A stretch of 64,000 nucleotides of DNA from an uncultured Candidatus Thioglobus sp. (GTDB lineage Bacteria > Pseudomonadota > Gammaproteobacteria > PS1 > Pseudothioglobaceae): NCBI GenBank assembly GCA_905182815.1, contig CAJJCX010000004.1, positions 558,001-622,000 of the forward strand, read 5' to 3'. Shown here one piece after another: positions 1 to 9,947 of this stretch. The translations under genes and the position numbers were made by a program. Numbering within the stretch: position 1 is the stretch's first letter; every line of letters starts with the position of its first letter. The notes under the pieces were generated by a model. That model was not told where the DNA came from and did no database searches. It was given only the letters and a program-made list of their open reading frames with translations.

Positions 1-427
1 CTTTAAGTGCACTTCCCGAAGTGACAACCCAGTCAGCTCGAGCTTTAACCTCAGCTGAAGTGTTTGCATAAACAACAACAACATGATCAGGGTTCTGGTC
101 ACAAAATTCTGAAAATTCATTAATTGGGCACGATAAGTCAAGAGAGCATGTGGCTTGGTCATCTAGAACAAGCACTCTTTTTTCGGGAGATAATATTTTG
201 GCAGTTTCACCCATAAATTTAACACCAGCTACGATAATTGTCTCGGCATCACTATTTTGTCCAAATCTAGCCATTTCTAGAGAGTCTGAAACTATGCCGC
301 CCGATTCTTCAGCTAATATTTGTAAGTCTGAGCTGACATAATAATGAGCAACAAGAGTTGCATTATTTTGCTTTAAGGCTTCCTTAATTAAATTTTCTAT
401 CGGTCGATCAATTACTATATCTTGCAT
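1..427 (-). CDS. nadA: Quinolinate synthase NadA, N-terminal part (cut by window edge)
   Basis: NadA condenses iminoaspartate with dihydroxyacetone phosphate to give quinolinate in de novo NAD synthesis, using a [4Fe-4S] cluster in the cytosol. About 142 residues are visible from an ATG. They contain the family blocks [31 protein letters not shown] and [20 protein letters not shown]. The first cluster cysteine lies in [10 protein letters not shown]. The other two cluster cysteines lie beyond the window. The gene starts 2 bp after the aspS stop on the same strand, so the two may be cotranscribed. Confidence 0.95.
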   Translation of the reverse strand, partial: MQDIVIDRPIENLIKEALKQNNATLVAHYYVSSDLQILAEESGGIVSDSLEMARFGQNSDAETIIVAGVKFMGETAKILSPEKRVLVLDDQATCSLDLSCPINEFSEFCDQNPDHVVVVYANTSAEVKARADWVVTSGSALK

Positions 428-429
428 TT

Positions 430-2184
430 TTAAGACTTAGCTGGAAGGCTAACTTTAATATTTAATTCTTTAAGTTGAGATTTAGAAACACTTGAAGGGG
501 CATCAGTTAAAAGACATGCCGCAGTTTGAGTTTTAGGAAAAGCTATCACGTCTCTTATAGAGTCTGTCTTACTAAGAGTCATAACTAATCTGTCAAGACC
601 AAAAGCAATTCCGCCATGAGGAGGGCAGCCATAATCTAGTGCATCGAGTAGGAATCCAAACTTTTCTCTTGCTTCTTCATCTTCTATTCCAAGAAGTTTT
701 AAGACAGTTTTTTGCATCTCACTTTTATGAATTCGAATTGAGCCACCGCCTACTTCAGAGCCATTAATTACTAAATCATATGCACGTGAAAGTGACTTCT
801 CAGGGTTCTCTAAAAGTGTTTTGGTATCAACGCTAGGAGCTGTAAATGGATGATGAATTGCATTGAGTGATCCATCATCTGATACATCAAACATTGGAAA
901 GTCAATCACCCAGATTGGAGCCCACTCTTTATCGAAAAGATTTAAATCCTTTGCTAGCTTTTCTCTAAGGCTTCCAAGGGCTTCATTTACAATTTTGGAT
1001 TTATCTGCCCCAAAGAAGATAATGTCTCCTCTCTTAGCCTCTGTTAAATCAATAACTTGTTGCGTTACATCATCACCAAGAAATTTAATAATTGGCGAGG
1101 AAGGCCCATCATCATTTATCTTTATGTAAGCTAATCCTTTTGCGCCATAAATGCTGACAAATTTTGTATAGTCGTCAATTTGTTTGCGACTAATTGTTGC
1201 TCCTCCTGGAACTTTGAGGGCTGCTACTCTGCCTTTTTCACTATTAGCTGGACCAGAAAAGACTTTAAATTCAACATCTTTCATGATTTCATTAACATCA
1301 ACTAATTTTAGAGGGATCCTTAAGTCAGGTCTATCAACACCATAAAGACTAATAGCATCGTCATAAGTAATAGTTGGAAATTTTTTAGGTAAATCAATAC
1401 TCCCTACTTCTTTAAATAGGCCTCTTACCATTTCTTCCATTAGTGATGTTATTTCCTCTTCATTCATAAAAGAAGTTTCAACATCCAGCTGCGTAAATTC
1501 TGGCTGACGGTCGGCTCTTAAGTCTTCATCTCTGAAGCATTTAACTATTTGATAATACCTTTCAAAGCCTGACATCATTAGAAGCTGTTTAAAGAGCTGC
1601 GGGGATTGAGGTAATGCAAAAAAACTACCTTCATGAGTTCTTGATGGTACAAGGTAATCCCTAGCACCTTCTGGAGTTGCTTTTGTTAAAAAAGGGGTTT
1701 CAATGTCTAAGAAATCATTCTTATCCATAAAATCTCGCATGAAATGTGTGACCTTAGATCTTAGCCTTAATCTTTGCTGCATTTCATCTCTTCGAAGATC
1801 CAGATAGCGATATTTAAGTCTGACTTCTTCAGAGGTTTCCATCGAGTCGAGCTGAAATGGAATGGGCTTAGATGCATTTAAAATTTCAATTTTATCTGCA
1901 AGCACCTCAATTTCACCAGTTGGAATCTTTTTATTGATCATTTCGCTATCTCTTGCTAGAACCTTTCCAGTAACTTTAATAACAAATTCATTACGAATTG
2001 TTTCAGCTAGCTTAAATGTATCTGCAGTTTCAGGATTGATTACTATTTGTGCAAGGCCCTTCTTATCCCTTAAGTCTAAAAAAATAACGCCACCATGATC
2101 ACGCCTTCTATTGACCCAGCCGCAGAGAATAACCTCTTCATTGAGATTGGTTTTATTCAGTTCACCGCAGAAATTTGATCTCAT
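430..2184 (-). CDS. aspS: Aspartyl-tRNA synthetase
   Basis: Class II synthetase charging tRNA-Asp in the cytosol. The 584-residue product has the N-terminal OB-fold anticodon-binding domain ([12 protein letters not shown]), class II motif 2 ([18 protein letters not shown]), the GAD insertion domain in the middle and motif 3 near the C-terminus ([11 protein letters not shown]). Length is normal for the bacterial type. The ATG overlaps the TGA of the upstream DUF502 gene (ATGA), indicating translational coupling. Whether it is discriminating or also charges tRNA-Asn cannot be told from this window. Confidence 0.97.
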   Translation of the reverse strand: MRSNFCGELNKTNLNEEVILCGWVNRRRDHGGVIFLDLRDKKGLAQIVINPETADTFKLAETIRNEFVIKVTGKVLARDSEMINKKIPTGEIEVLADKIEILNASKPIPFQLDSMETSEEVRLKYRYLDLRRDEMQQRLRLRSKVTHFMRDFMDKNDFLDIETPFLTKATPEGARDYLVPSRTHEGSFFALPQSPQLFKQLLMMSGFERYYQIVKCFRDEDLRADRQPEFTQLDVETSFMNEEEITSLMEEMVRGLFKEVGSIDLPKKFPTITYDDAISLYGVDRPDLRIPLKLVDVNEIMKDVEFKVFSGPANSEKGRVAALKVPGGATISRKQIDDYTKFVSIYGAKGLAYIKINDDGPSSPIIKFLGDDVTQQVIDLTEAKRGDIIFFGADKSKIVNEALGSLREKLAKDLNLFDKEWAPIWVIDFPMFDVSDDGSLNAIHHPFTAPSVDTKTLLENPEKSLSRAYDLVINGSEVGGGSIRIHKSEMQKTVLKLLGIEDEEAREKFGFLLDALDYGCPPHGGIAFGLDRLVMTLSKTDSIRDVIAFPKTQTAACLLTDAPSSVSKSQLKELNIKVSLPAKS

Positions 2185-2798
2185 TTATTTTCCTTAATTT
2201 TTAAAGTTTCTGGCGTCACTACGCCAGCAGATATAACTAGTTTAAAAGCCTCTTCAACAGACATTTTTAATTCTATTGCATCTTTTTTTGGGATTATTAC
2301 AAAAAATCCTGAAGTAGGATTAGGGGTTGTCGGCACAAATAGATTAATAACATCCTCTCCAATAATTTCCTCAATCTCTCCTTTGTAATCTCCAGATTGA
2401 AATGCAACTACCCAAATGCCCTTACTGGGATATTGGATTAAAAACGCCTTTCTAAAGCTTTCACTTGATGTGTTTAGTACTGTTGAAGATATTTTTTTAA
2501 GCGCATTATAAATATTCCTAAAGCCTGGAATTTTGTTAAGAGCCCTTTCCCATAAGTCTAAAAGTTTCCGCCCTAAAATATTTGTTAGCAATGCTCCAGT
2601 TATAAGAAGAATTAGGACAACAAAAACAAAGCCTGAGCCAGGAATAGAGGTATTTAAGTTAAGAAGAGCCTCTGGTAAGAATCTTGCAGGGACGAGGTTA
2701 TTAACAACTTCTAAAAAGAATTTGATAACTAAAACAGTTAATGCTAGCGGTATCCAAAATAAAAGTCCGGATATTAGATAGTTTGTTAAGCGCTTCAC
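2181..2798 (-). CDS. DUF502 family inner-membrane protein
   Basis: The 205-residue protein has two N-terminal hydrophobic segments (about residues 8-30 and 55-80) and then a conserved soluble part with [12 protein letters not shown] and the block [15 protein letters not shown], which is typical of DUF502. The family function is unknown. It lies directly upstream of aspS with a 4-bp overlap, an arrangement I recall as common in Proteobacteria. No catalytic residues are evident. Confidence 0.85.
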   Translation of the reverse strand: MKRLTNYLISGLLFWIPLALTVLVIKFFLEVVNNLVPARFLPEALLNLNTSIPGSGFVFVVLILLITGALLTNILGRKLLDLWERALNKIPGFRNIYNALKKISSTVLNTSSESFRKAFLIQYPSKGIWVVAFQSGDYKGEIEEIIGEDVINLFVPTTPNPTSGFFVIIPKKDAIELKMSVEEAFKLVISAGVVTPETLKIKENK

Positions 2799-2884
2799 AG
2801 GCCCAATAAGTAAGTCTAAAAAAAAGGATATTTTAACACAAGCTTAATTAGCAGTTTGAGCCTAGAAGTCTTAATCTAGTTAAG

Positions 2885-3664
2885 TTATGAATTTTCTTCT
2901 TCTTCTCGGAGCGTTAAAATCTCATGCCCATTTTCAGTAACTAATATTGTATGCTCCCATTGAGCGGAGAGAGAGCGATCTTTGGTTGTCACCGTCCATC
3001 CATCAAGTCTTGATGTAATAACTTCATAGCCACCCAGATTAATCATAGGCTCAATAGTAAAAGTCATCCCAGGCTCCAATATAGGGCTTCGATCAATTTT
3101 CCCATCATTGTAGTGAATAACCTGAGGGAGCTCATGAAATACTTCACCAATACCATGGCCACAGTAATCCTTAACAACAGAGCAGTTCTTACTGAGTGCA
3201 TAGGCCCCAATAACTCTTCCAATTTCGCCTAAATGAATTCCAGGCTTAACTTGTTCAATTCCAAGCATCATGCAATCTTGAGCTACTTGGCAAATCTTTG
3301 TTGCTTTTACGCTAGGCTTGCCAACAATAAACATTTTAGATGTGTCACCATGAAATCCATCCCTAATGACTGTCACATCAATATTGATTATGTCGCCTTT
3401 TTTTAGTTTCTTATTGCCCGGTATCCCGTGGCAAACAACACTGTTGACAGAAGTACAAATAGATTTAGGAAAGCCGTTATAGTTAAGTGGGGCTGGGATA
3501 CAGTCTAGGTCATTGACTATGAAGTTATGACAAATTTGATCAAGCTCTTCAGTAGTTACGCCAGCCTTTACATGCTCACCAATCATCTCTAATACACTGG
3601 ACGCAAGCTTCCCAGCAACGCGCATTTTATTAATTTGCTCAGGGCTTTTTATAGATATTGACAT
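2885..3664 (-). CDS. map: Methionine aminopeptidase, type I
   Basis: Removes the initiator methionine from nascent proteins. The 259-residue product is close to the usual bacterial type I length. Metal ligands are recognisable: Asp in NIDVTVIRDGFHGDTSKMF (two Asp), His in GHGIGEVFHELP, Glu in FTIEPMI and Glu in QWEHTILVT. There is no N-terminal zinc-finger extension. It lies 10 bp downstream of htpX on the same strand. Confidence 0.97.
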   Translation of the reverse strand: MSISIKSPEQINKMRVAGKLASSVLEMIGEHVKAGVTTEELDQICHNFIVNDLDCIPAPLNYNGFPKSICTSVNSVVCHGIPGNKKLKKGDIINIDVTVIRDGFHGDTSKMFIVGKPSVKATKICQVAQDCMMLGIEQVKPGIHLGEIGRVIGAYALSKNCSVVKDYCGHGIGEVFHELPQVIHYNDGKIDRSPILEPGMTFTIEPMINLGGYEVITSRLDGWTVTTKDRSLSAQWEHTILVTENGHEILTLREEEENS

Positions 3665-3674
3665 TTAAACCTTA

Positions 3675-4565
3675 TTAAGATGTTTTAGCTCTTTTTTCTA
3701 ACGCTTTTATTCTATCTTCTAAAGGGGGGTGAGAAGACCAAAGCTCGCGCCATCCAGTTTTAGGTTTTTCACCAATACCAAAAGCAGCCAGCTGCTCAGG
3801 AAGTGCTTCAGGTTCTTTTTGACCAAGACGCTTCAAGGCGTTTATCATATTTTGATGGCCCGCAAGATCAGCACCTCCTGTGTCAGCAACATACTCTCTT
3901 TTTCTAGAAAAATACATAACAATTACACTCGCTAAAATAGAGAGTACTATTTGCGCAAAAATTGTAGTAACAAAGTAACCAATACCATGGCCGCGCTGAT
4001 TTTTTAGAATAACTCTGTCTACAACATGACCAATGACCCTTGAAAAGAAAATAACAAACGTATTAACTACCCCTTGGATCAGCGTAAGGGTAACCATGTC
4101 ACCGTTAGCAACATGACTCATTTCATGACCAACAACAGCCTCAATTTCGCCTTGACTCATACTGTCAAGTAGTCCTTGAGATACTGCAACTAGGGCTTTA
4201 TTTTTACTTGCTCCCGTTGCAAATGCATTCATTTGAGGAGAAGGGAAGATGGCAACTTCAGGCATCTTAATACCAACAATTTTGGACTGTTTTTTTACTG
4301 TCTCTAAAAGCCACTTTTCAACATTATTAGAAGGGTTTTCAATAACTTTTGCACCAGTCATTCTTTTGGCCATCCACTTGGAAATTGCCAATGAAATAAA
4401 GGCACCTCCAAATCCAAAAATTCCAGAAAAAATAACTAAAGCATTTAAATTAAGATCACTTCCATTTTGAGCTAGAAGGCTTTCAACACCTAGAACTCTA
4501 AGAGTGACACTTAATATTACCATGATGGCAATATTCGTTAACAGAAAGAGAAATATTCTTTGCAT
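3675..4565 (-). CDS. htpX: Membrane zinc metalloprotease HtpX
   Basis: Inner-membrane M48 protease that degrades damaged membrane proteins and acts together with FtsH. The 296-residue protein shows four hydrophobic segments (about 4-25, 42-62, 155-180 and 195-220). The zinc motif HEMSH is at residues 147-151, followed by the third ligand in the REYVADTGGADLAG block. Length matches E. coli HtpX. The C-terminal SSHPPLEDRIKAL motif is also typical. Confidence 0.96.
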   Translation of the reverse strand: MQRIFLFLLTNIAIMVILSVTLRVLGVESLLAQNGSDLNLNALVIFSGIFGFGGAFISLAISKWMAKRMTGAKVIENPSNNVEKWLLETVKKQSKIVGIKMPEVAIFPSPQMNAFATGASKNKALVAVSQGLLDSMSQGEIEAVVGHEMSHVANGDMVTLTLIQGVVNTFVIFFSRVIGHVVDRVILKNQRGHGIGYFVTTIFAQIVLSILASVIVMYFSRKREYVADTGGADLAGHQNMINALKRLGQKEPEALPEQLAAFGIGEKPKTGWRELWSSHPPLEDRIKALEKRAKTS

Positions 4566-4612
4566 TGTTTAATCCTTAGATTATTAAGTTTTAAGGGTTA
4601 TATTATAGAAAG

Positions 4613-4648
4613 AAAACCTTAAGATTAATGAGATATTCTTAAGGTTTA
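4613..4648 (-). terminator. Rho-independent terminator for the secreted-protein gene
   Basis: An 11-bp inverted repeat (AAACCTTAAGA against TCTTAAGGTTT) with an ~11-nt loop. Read on the minus strand it runs into TTTTCTTTCT. It sits about 45 bp past the stop of the minus-strand gene at 4692 and upstream of htpX. Confidence 0.7.
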
Positions 4649-4691
4649 TTTTTACACCAAGAATTTTAAACTAAATTTGATAAAGAGAGGA

Positions 4692-5196
4692 TTATCTGCC
4701 TGGCCAGAGCATTCGAGTTTCTGTCATGGTGCAGCCAGTTTCACCTTGCGTAGTTAGAATTATTTGATAGGTATTATCTTTAGGAGTAATAATAGTGAAG
4801 TCACCATCAGCATAGCTAGAAGTCTGTAGGTCTGGATTTACCTCAAGTTTAAGCTGAGATATTTCACTACAAGTTTGATTATTTACAGATGTAACTACAA
4901 CTGTTGAAATATAGCAATATTCTTCATCAGGAGTAAGAGTTGCTGAAAAGGTTGAAGATCCATTATTATATTTTTGTGAAGATATATGAAGTGATGGAAG
5001 TAAAGCAGGACCCTCAGGGTGCGCAAATGTAATATTTAAACCATTTAAGTTATAAGATTTTTCAATCTGACCTAAGTATGTGGAGCAAGTTTCGCTAATC
5101 CCACGCTCAATTGCATCATCGGACAGACTTAATGCATAAACATTTGAGAGAGTAATAGAAATAAAGTTGCTATGATTTCTTAATATATTGTTTCAT
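4692..5196 (-). CDS. Putative secreted protein, start region frameshifted
   Basis: An open frame of 167 codons without internal stops ends at a TAA 45 bp before a terminator hairpin. In its own frame it has no ATG, GTG or TTG. An ATG in another frame begins MKQYIK, and removal of one base from the TTT run at 5176-5178 joins it to the main frame. That gives a short basic, then hydrophobic, signal-like start ending in SNVYA. The mature part has several cysteines (ETCSTYLG, EEYCYIST, NQTCSEIS, GCTMTE), as in a disulphide-bonded periplasmic protein. The protein is not recognised and no function is assigned. Confidence 0.5.
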
Positions 5197-5345
5197 AAGA
5201 TTCTTATTTATAGTTTTTAAATCAATATACCCTTTATAGGATAGATTGACATGATTTCTAAATTTATAAAAAACATAGAATTTGATTAAACAATTAATTT
5301 AAAGTACTTTATAATGAAATTTCAATTAATTTGGGAGTTCTAAAA

Positions 5346-5492
5346 ATGAAGTTAAGATTCTTATTTGTTGCTATGATGGCATTGTTAGTTAGTGGTTGTA
5401 TGGACACTATGATGGCCGTTCCAGCAGCAGCAGTTAGTGGTGTAGGTTCGGTTGTAGGTGGAATATGGAGTGCTGTAACAAGTATTTTTTAA
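5346..5492 (+). CDS. Small putative lipoprotein (48 aa)
   Basis: The product starts MKLRFLFVAMMALLVSGC, a lipoprotein signal peptide with lipobox LVSGC, so the mature peptide would begin at Cys18 and have only about 31 residues. These are Gly/Ala/Val rich (AAAVSGVGSVVGG) and may form a short membrane-interacting helix. A GGGAG lies just upstream and a terminator hairpin 25 bp downstream, so it is a self-contained transcription unit. The style resembles entericidin-like or other tiny outer-membrane lipoproteins, but no family is claimed. Confidence 0.6.
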   Translation: MKLRFLFVAMMALLVSGCMDTMMAVPAAAVSGVGSVVGGIWSAVTSIF

Positions 5493-5514
5493 AAAACCTG
5501 TACTAAACTAAAAT

Positions 5515-5558
5515 TTCCCACAAATGAGTATGCGCTGATTTAGTGGGATTTTTTTTGA
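5515..5558 (+). terminator. Rho-independent terminator after the small lipoprotein gene
   Basis: TCCCACAAAT and ATTTAGTGGGA form a stem with one bulge around a short loop, followed directly by eight T residues. Confidence 0.75.
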
Positions 5559-5619
5559 TTAAAGCTTAATCTCTATATTAAACTCATTTTTCAAGCATTG
5601 ATTTCATTTAACCTTATTC

Positions 5620-6006
5620 CTAGGTTTTTGAGCTAGATGCCAATGTTAGAGCCTCTTTTTTGTTATTAGCCTCAATTGAGCAATCAAAAATATAACCTTT
5701 TTTCTGTAAATTTGTTGCAGTCCACTCATTGCCTTTGAAGCCAGGAGAGGCAAATATAACAATTTGAATAATTAATAAGATCCATTGCAAGTTATTAGCA
5801 TTTGTAATATCAATAAAATCAACAAGTCCATATATCTGAGCATCAATACTAGCTAAAACAAGAATGAAAAATATATAAGTAATGAATAGTGCCCATAACC
5901 CTCTAAATAAAGGCCAAATAGGATTAAAAGGGGCAAGCCAAGCAAAGCCAGATTTAACAGCTTCAAAGCCTTTTTCAGGATGCTTAAATACTTTGTAAGA
6001 ACTCAT
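5620..6006 (-). CDS. DUF2628-like small membrane protein
   Basis: A 128-residue protein with the N-terminal pattern YKVFKHPEKG, followed by FAWLAPFNPIWPLFRGLW and two membrane segments (about residues 35-58 and 72-90). The hydrophilic tail is about 40 residues long. The Y-K-V-x-x-HP start and the aromatic 'W-P-L-x-R-G-L-W' block resemble DUF2628, whose role is unknown. Monocistronic. Confidence 0.6.
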   Translation of the reverse strand: MSSYKVFKHPEKGFEAVKSGFAWLAPFNPIWPLFRGLWALFITYIFFILVLASIDAQIYGLVDFIDITNANNLQWILLIIQIVIFASPGFKGNEWTATNLQKKGYIFDCSIEANNKKEALTLASSSKT

Positions 6007-6113
6007 AGCTAAATATTAATTTATATTATTTATAACTTAGTATACCCATTTGAAAAGTTGGATTAATGTCGGATGTTAAAATCTAACTAGTAAATATACG
6101 AACACATCAGTCA

Positions 6114-7058
6114 TTAAAATTTCGGCTCCTGGGCTTCATGATTTAGCTTAAGTGAGTTTGTAGCTTTTGCCTCTCGGCGGCTTATGTATATTGTTGATAT
6201 GAATATTATAGAGCCACCAATCCAAGTCCATGTACCAGGAATTTCTGAAAAAATCATCCACCCAAAAAGAGCCATAATTGGCAGTTTTATAAATTCAATT
6301 GACTCCAAGCTGGTAATTTCGGCCATTGTGTAGGATTTAGTCCATGAAAAATGCGCGAGCGTGCCTACAATTGCAATTCCCCAAAGGTAAAGCCAGGTTT
6401 CAAAACTTGGCCACTGCCAAACTGTAACGGCTGGAATAAAAGTAATTGGAATAAGGATTATTACCATCCACATAACAATTGCTTGAGGGCTGTCAGTAAG
6501 AGTAAGTTTTTTTACAATTAATGCATTAATTGAGTGAGCTAATGCCGCAATAATTGCAAGCATTATTCCAAATGAAAGACTATTGACACCAGGCTGAACA
6601 ATTATGAGCATTCCTATAATACCAATAATAATTGCAGCAATTCTTCGAGCCTTAATTATTTCACCTAAAAAAATAGTGGCGCCGATTGTTATAAATATTG
6701 GTTTTGAGAAGCTAATTGCTGTCGCTTGAGCAAGTGGGATGAGGGTTAAGCAGGTAAATCCAGCGAGCATTCCAATAGCACCAAAAAAACCTCTCATAAA
6801 AAATAACTTAGTATTATTCATTTTTATTGCAGCTAGGCCAGTAGATGTTAATAATGGCAGCATTACAATAAAAGCTAATAGGTTTCGGAAAAAAACAACT
6901 TCAAGAATATGTAAATTTTCTGATGCTTTTCTAATAAAAATAACCATTATTGAAAAAAACACTATAGATAAGATATTTAAAATTATTGCTTTAGTTTGAA
7001 AGCTTTGCGATTTAAAAAATCGAATTATCCAAAGGTCATTAAGTAGTTTTTTTATCAA
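6114..7058 (-). CDS. DMT-superfamily (EamA) transporter
   Basis: A 314-residue protein with about ten hydrophobic segments in two EamA repeats. A typical repeat start is seen in VFFRNLLAFIVMLPLL, and LAQATAISFSKPIFI is also present. Transporters of this family export or import amino acids, nucleobases or other metabolites, and the substrate cannot be read from sequence. An N-terminal cytosolic extension of about 20 residues precedes the first segment. It stands alone. Confidence 0.85.
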   Translation of the reverse strand: MIKKLLNDLWIIRFFKSQSFQTKAIILNILSIVFFSIMVIFIRKASENLHILEVVFFRNLLAFIVMLPLLTSTGLAAIKMNNTKLFFMRGFFGAIGMLAGFTCLTLIPLAQATAISFSKPIFITIGATIFLGEIIKARRIAAIIIGIIGMLIIVQPGVNSLSFGIMLAIIAALAHSINALIVKKLTLTDSPQAIVMWMVIILIPITFIPAVTVWQWPSFETWLYLWGIAIVGTLAHFSWTKSYTMAEITSLESIEFIKLPIMALFGWMIFSEIPGTWTWIGGSIIFISTIYISRREAKATNSLKLNHEAQEPKF

Positions 7059-7264
7059 TTTAATGTGATTCCTTATTTATTAAATATTATGCTAAAAACC
7101 TAATAAAAGAGGAGCAATATCCTTAGTTTTAATCTAGGTTGAAGTAATTAAAAACTTATTATAGTGTTTATACATTCAGTTAATTGTTATTCTTTACAGT
7201 TTACAATAGTGATCATAAATAGATTTATTACATGCTATTTTAGGCTTAATTAAAATGAATCCAA

Positions 7265-8351
7265 ATGAAGCATAAACTATACAATATCAAAGGTAAGAGG
7301 TGCGCTAAGTTAGGTGAATTAGAAACTGCAATTAGTTTCTATGAGAAAGCGATCTCTATTAAGTCAGAGTATGTTGATGCGCATTACAATCTTGGCTCTG
7401 CAAATCATAAACTTGGTCGGTTAGATGCAGCAGTAACGAGTTATAAAAAAGTTGTGGCTATAAGTCCTGACTATGCTGTAACACATAATAATAAAATTCT
7501 TTCTGTCATATATTTTTTTTCTAAGCAGCTTATTCCAGATGCAATTGATGTCCTTGAGGAGCTAATAAAAGACAGCCCTAATGATGCGTTATTGTTTAAT
7601 ATGACTGGAGGTTGTTATGCTAGTCAGGGAAAAACTGATCTAGCAATTAAGTTCTATGAAAAGGCGCTTGATTTAAAACCAGACTATGCTATTCCTCAAC
7701 ATATGCTTAATTCATTGCAAGGAAATACAAGTAAGAGGCCTCCAAAAGAATATGTTAAAAACTTATTTGATGATTATGCAGAAAGATTTGATGATCTTTA
7801 TTAAACCAACTTCAATATAAGCTGCCATTTCTTATTAAAGAAATAATCCTAAAGATTGATCCTGCAAGAACTAAATTTGATAAAGTAATTGATTTGGGAT
7901 GTGGAACGGGTTTATCAGGAGAAGATTTGCAAGGCATTAGCAATAATCTTACTGGAATTGATATCTCAGAAAATATGATATCCAAAGCAAAAAGCTAGAT
8001 ATTTATGATAGTTTAATTGCTGGAGACATTGTTGAAAACTTGACTTATCAAAAGAAAAATATGACTTATTTATTGCTCTTGATGTATTTATATATATTGG
8101 TGAGATAACATCAATTTTTAATGCAGTAAAAAAGTGCTGCTAATAAAAATTCTTTTTTTATCTTTTCAATTGAAACACATCAAGGTGAAGGCTATTCCCT
8201 TTTAAAAAGTTCACGTTATGCTCACTCAGATAGTTATATTTTAGAAGTTGCTTCTAATGGTTTTGAGCTAGTTGATTCTCAAAATGTGAAATTAAGGAAA
8301 GAGGGAAATAATTGGATTAATGGAAAAATTTATATTTTAAAAACCTTATAG
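7265..8351 (+). CDS. TPR-repeat / SAM-dependent methyltransferase fusion, four frameshifts
   Basis: The first 180 residues hold at least three TPR units (for example YVDAHYNLGSANHKLGRLD and DLAIKFYEKALDLKPDYA). They are followed by FDDYAERFDD and a class I methyltransferase core (VIDLGCGTGLSGEDL, LTGIDISENMI, YDLFIALDVFIYIGE, IFSIETHQGEGY). The reading frame is lost near 7796 (base missing), 7990 (one A missing in a run), 8040 (base missing) and 8135 (extra T). Correcting these four gives one continuous 362-residue frame ending at a TAG. The substrate is unknown. Intact codons between the shifts argue for sequence errors, although recent inactivation is possible. Confidence 0.7.
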
Positions 8352-8355
8352 AAGA

Positions 8356-8432
8356 TGGGGCGAGAAACGGGGCTCGAACCCGCGACAACCGGAATCACAA
8401 TCCGGGGCTCTACCAACTGAGCTATTCCCGCC
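8356..8432 (-). tRNA. tRNA-His (GTG)
   Basis: A 77-nt cloverleaf with encoded CCA. The acceptor stem has the histidine-specific extra G at -1 opposite C73. The D-arm is AGCTCAGTTGGTAGAGC, the anticodon loop ATTGTGA carries GTG, and the T-arm is CGGGTTCGAGCCCCG. It is last in a Pro-Arg-His cluster. Confidence 0.97.
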
Positions 8433-8447
8433 ATAATATTTAAAAAG

Positions 8448-8524
8448 TGGTGCGCCCAATACGATTCGAACGTATGACCTACGGCTTAGAAGGCCGTTGC
8501 TCTATCCAGCTGAGCTATGGGCGC
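8448..8524 (-). tRNA. tRNA-Arg (TCT)
   Basis: A 77-nt cloverleaf with encoded CCA. The acceptor stem starts GCGCCCA and the anticodon loop CTTCTAA lies between ACGGC and GCCGT. Middle gene of the three-tRNA cluster, 15 bp from tRNA-His. Confidence 0.97.
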
Positions 8525-8573
8525 AATAACTTTGCTTTAATAAAGTCTAGGCTTGCACTTTAATTATAAATTT

Positions 8574-8650
8574 TGGTCGGAGTGAGAGGATTCGAACCTC
8601 TGACCACCTGGTCCCAAACCAGATACGCTACCAGACTGCGCCACACTCCG
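8574..8650 (-). tRNA. tRNA-Pro (TGG)
   Basis: A 77-nt cloverleaf with encoded CCA. The acceptor stem starts CGGAGTG, the anticodon loop TTTGGGA carries TGG, and the T-arm is AGAGGTTCGAATCCTCT. First gene of the tRNA cluster in transcription order. Confidence 0.97.
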
Positions 8651-8737
8651 AAGGTGAGTAATTATACTGTGATAGGATTGTTAGTCAATGCCTATTTTGA
8701 GCCATATTTAATCTATTTTATTTGCACTATTTACTTG

Positions 8738-9410
8738 CTATTTAAAGTAGTTATCGTGAAGGTCAGTTTCCTTTTTATTTGCATAGATAACTTTGATATT
8801 GTCTTTATTGGCAATATTATTTTTGATAATTGCTGGATCACTTATCTGGGATTCAATGTTTGAGCTTTCTTGAAACAATATTGATTGCCCTCCAGTCATT
8901 GCAAGATAGACTTGAGCGAGAATCTGTGCATCTAGTAAAGCTCCATGCCTTGTTCTAGCACTTGTATCAACTCCGAAACGTCTACATAATGCATCTAGAT
9001 TGTGCATAGTGCCTGGACGCTGCTCTTTAGATAGTTCTAGGGTATCTATGATTTGACAAATATCTTCTATCTTTTTGTCAATACCATTTATTTTTAATTC
9101 ATTATTCAAAAATCCTAGATCAAATGGCGCGTTATGAATGATTAAAGTTGCCCCTTTAATAAAAGATAGTAAGTCATTAGAAATTTTATCAAATTGCGGT
9201 TTATTTATTAAGAATTTATCTGTAATGCCATGGATATTGACTGAGTCTCCAACTGGCTTGATTAGGTTGAACATATTTGTGAAATTCAGTGTTTGTTATT
9301 TCTCTATTTAATATTTGTACTGCTCCAACTTCAATGATGCGATGCCCCTCTTCTGGTCGAATTCCAGTTGTCTCAGTATCAAGTACAATAAGTCTTTCCA
9401 TGTTAGGCAT
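8738..9410 (-). CDS. dnaQ: DNA polymerase III epsilon subunit (3'-5' exonuclease), one frameshift
   Basis: Proofreading exonuclease of the replicative polymerase. Exo I (VLDTETTG) is in the first part. Exo II (IHNAPFDLGFLNNEL) and Exo III (RHGALLDAQILAQVY) are in the second. The frames change inside the sequence after HKYVQPNQ, where one base too many near 9255-9260 separates it from VGDSVNIHGITDKFL. Removing it gives a 223-residue protein, slightly shorter than E. coli DnaQ at the C-terminus. A proofreading subunit is unlikely to be truncated here, so a sequence error is the likely cause. Confidence 0.93.
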
Positions 9411-9465
9411 ATTAAAGTAAAATTGCTTTATTTTATCATCTGATCAAAATAGGTTAACTAAGATT

Positions 9466-9810
9466 ATGGCAAGAGTAACAGTAGAGGAATGTTTAGATAA
9501 GGTAGAGAATAGATTTGAATTAGTTTTAGTTGCTGCAAAGCGAGCGCACCAGTTAAATTCTGGTGGGTTTAGATCAACTTTAGATGTTGGTAAAGATAAG
9601 CCTACAGTAGTAGCTCTTAGAGAAATTGAAGCTGGTTTGATTGATGCCTCAATTTTGACTGAAGAGTATGCAATGGAAGAAGAGCTTAATGCTCATGATA
9701 GACTTGCTCAAGAAGCCAAGGCAAATGAAGTTGCAGCAGAGCTTTCAGATGTAAAGTTAGATTCAGAAGCTGAATCTGATGATTTAGCAGTTAAAGAGGT
9801 TGATGAATAA
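9466..9810 (+). CDS. rpoZ: RNA polymerase omega subunit
   Basis: Assembly subunit of RNA polymerase and part of one ppGpp site. The 114-residue protein has the family core [26 protein letters not shown] and [14 protein letters not shown]. The acidic tail after about residue 75 is longer than in E. coli (91 residues). It is divergent from dnaQ and followed by a strong terminator. spoT does not follow it, unlike in E. coli. Confidence 0.96.
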   Translation: MARVTVEECLDKVENRFELVLVAAKRAHQLNSGGFRSTLDVGKDKPTVVALREIEAGLIDASILTEEYAMEEELNAHDRLAQEAKANEVAAELSDVKLDSEAESDDLAVKEVDE

Positions 9811-9831
9811 ATAAGACTTCTAAGAGTTAAT

Positions 9832-9860
9832 AAAAAATGACGCACTGCGTCATTTTTTTT
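9832..9860 (+). terminator. Rho-independent terminator after rpoZ
   Basis: A perfect stem AATGACGCA / TGCGTCATT around a single C, preceded by A residues and followed by a run of T. It would work in both directions. Confidence 0.9.
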
Positions 9861-9947
9861 TGCCCAATTCAATATATTTAACTATTTTTATAATCATTGA
9901 CTTTGGTAACATGGTTTTTTTAACAAATTGAACATTGGGGAAATTAA

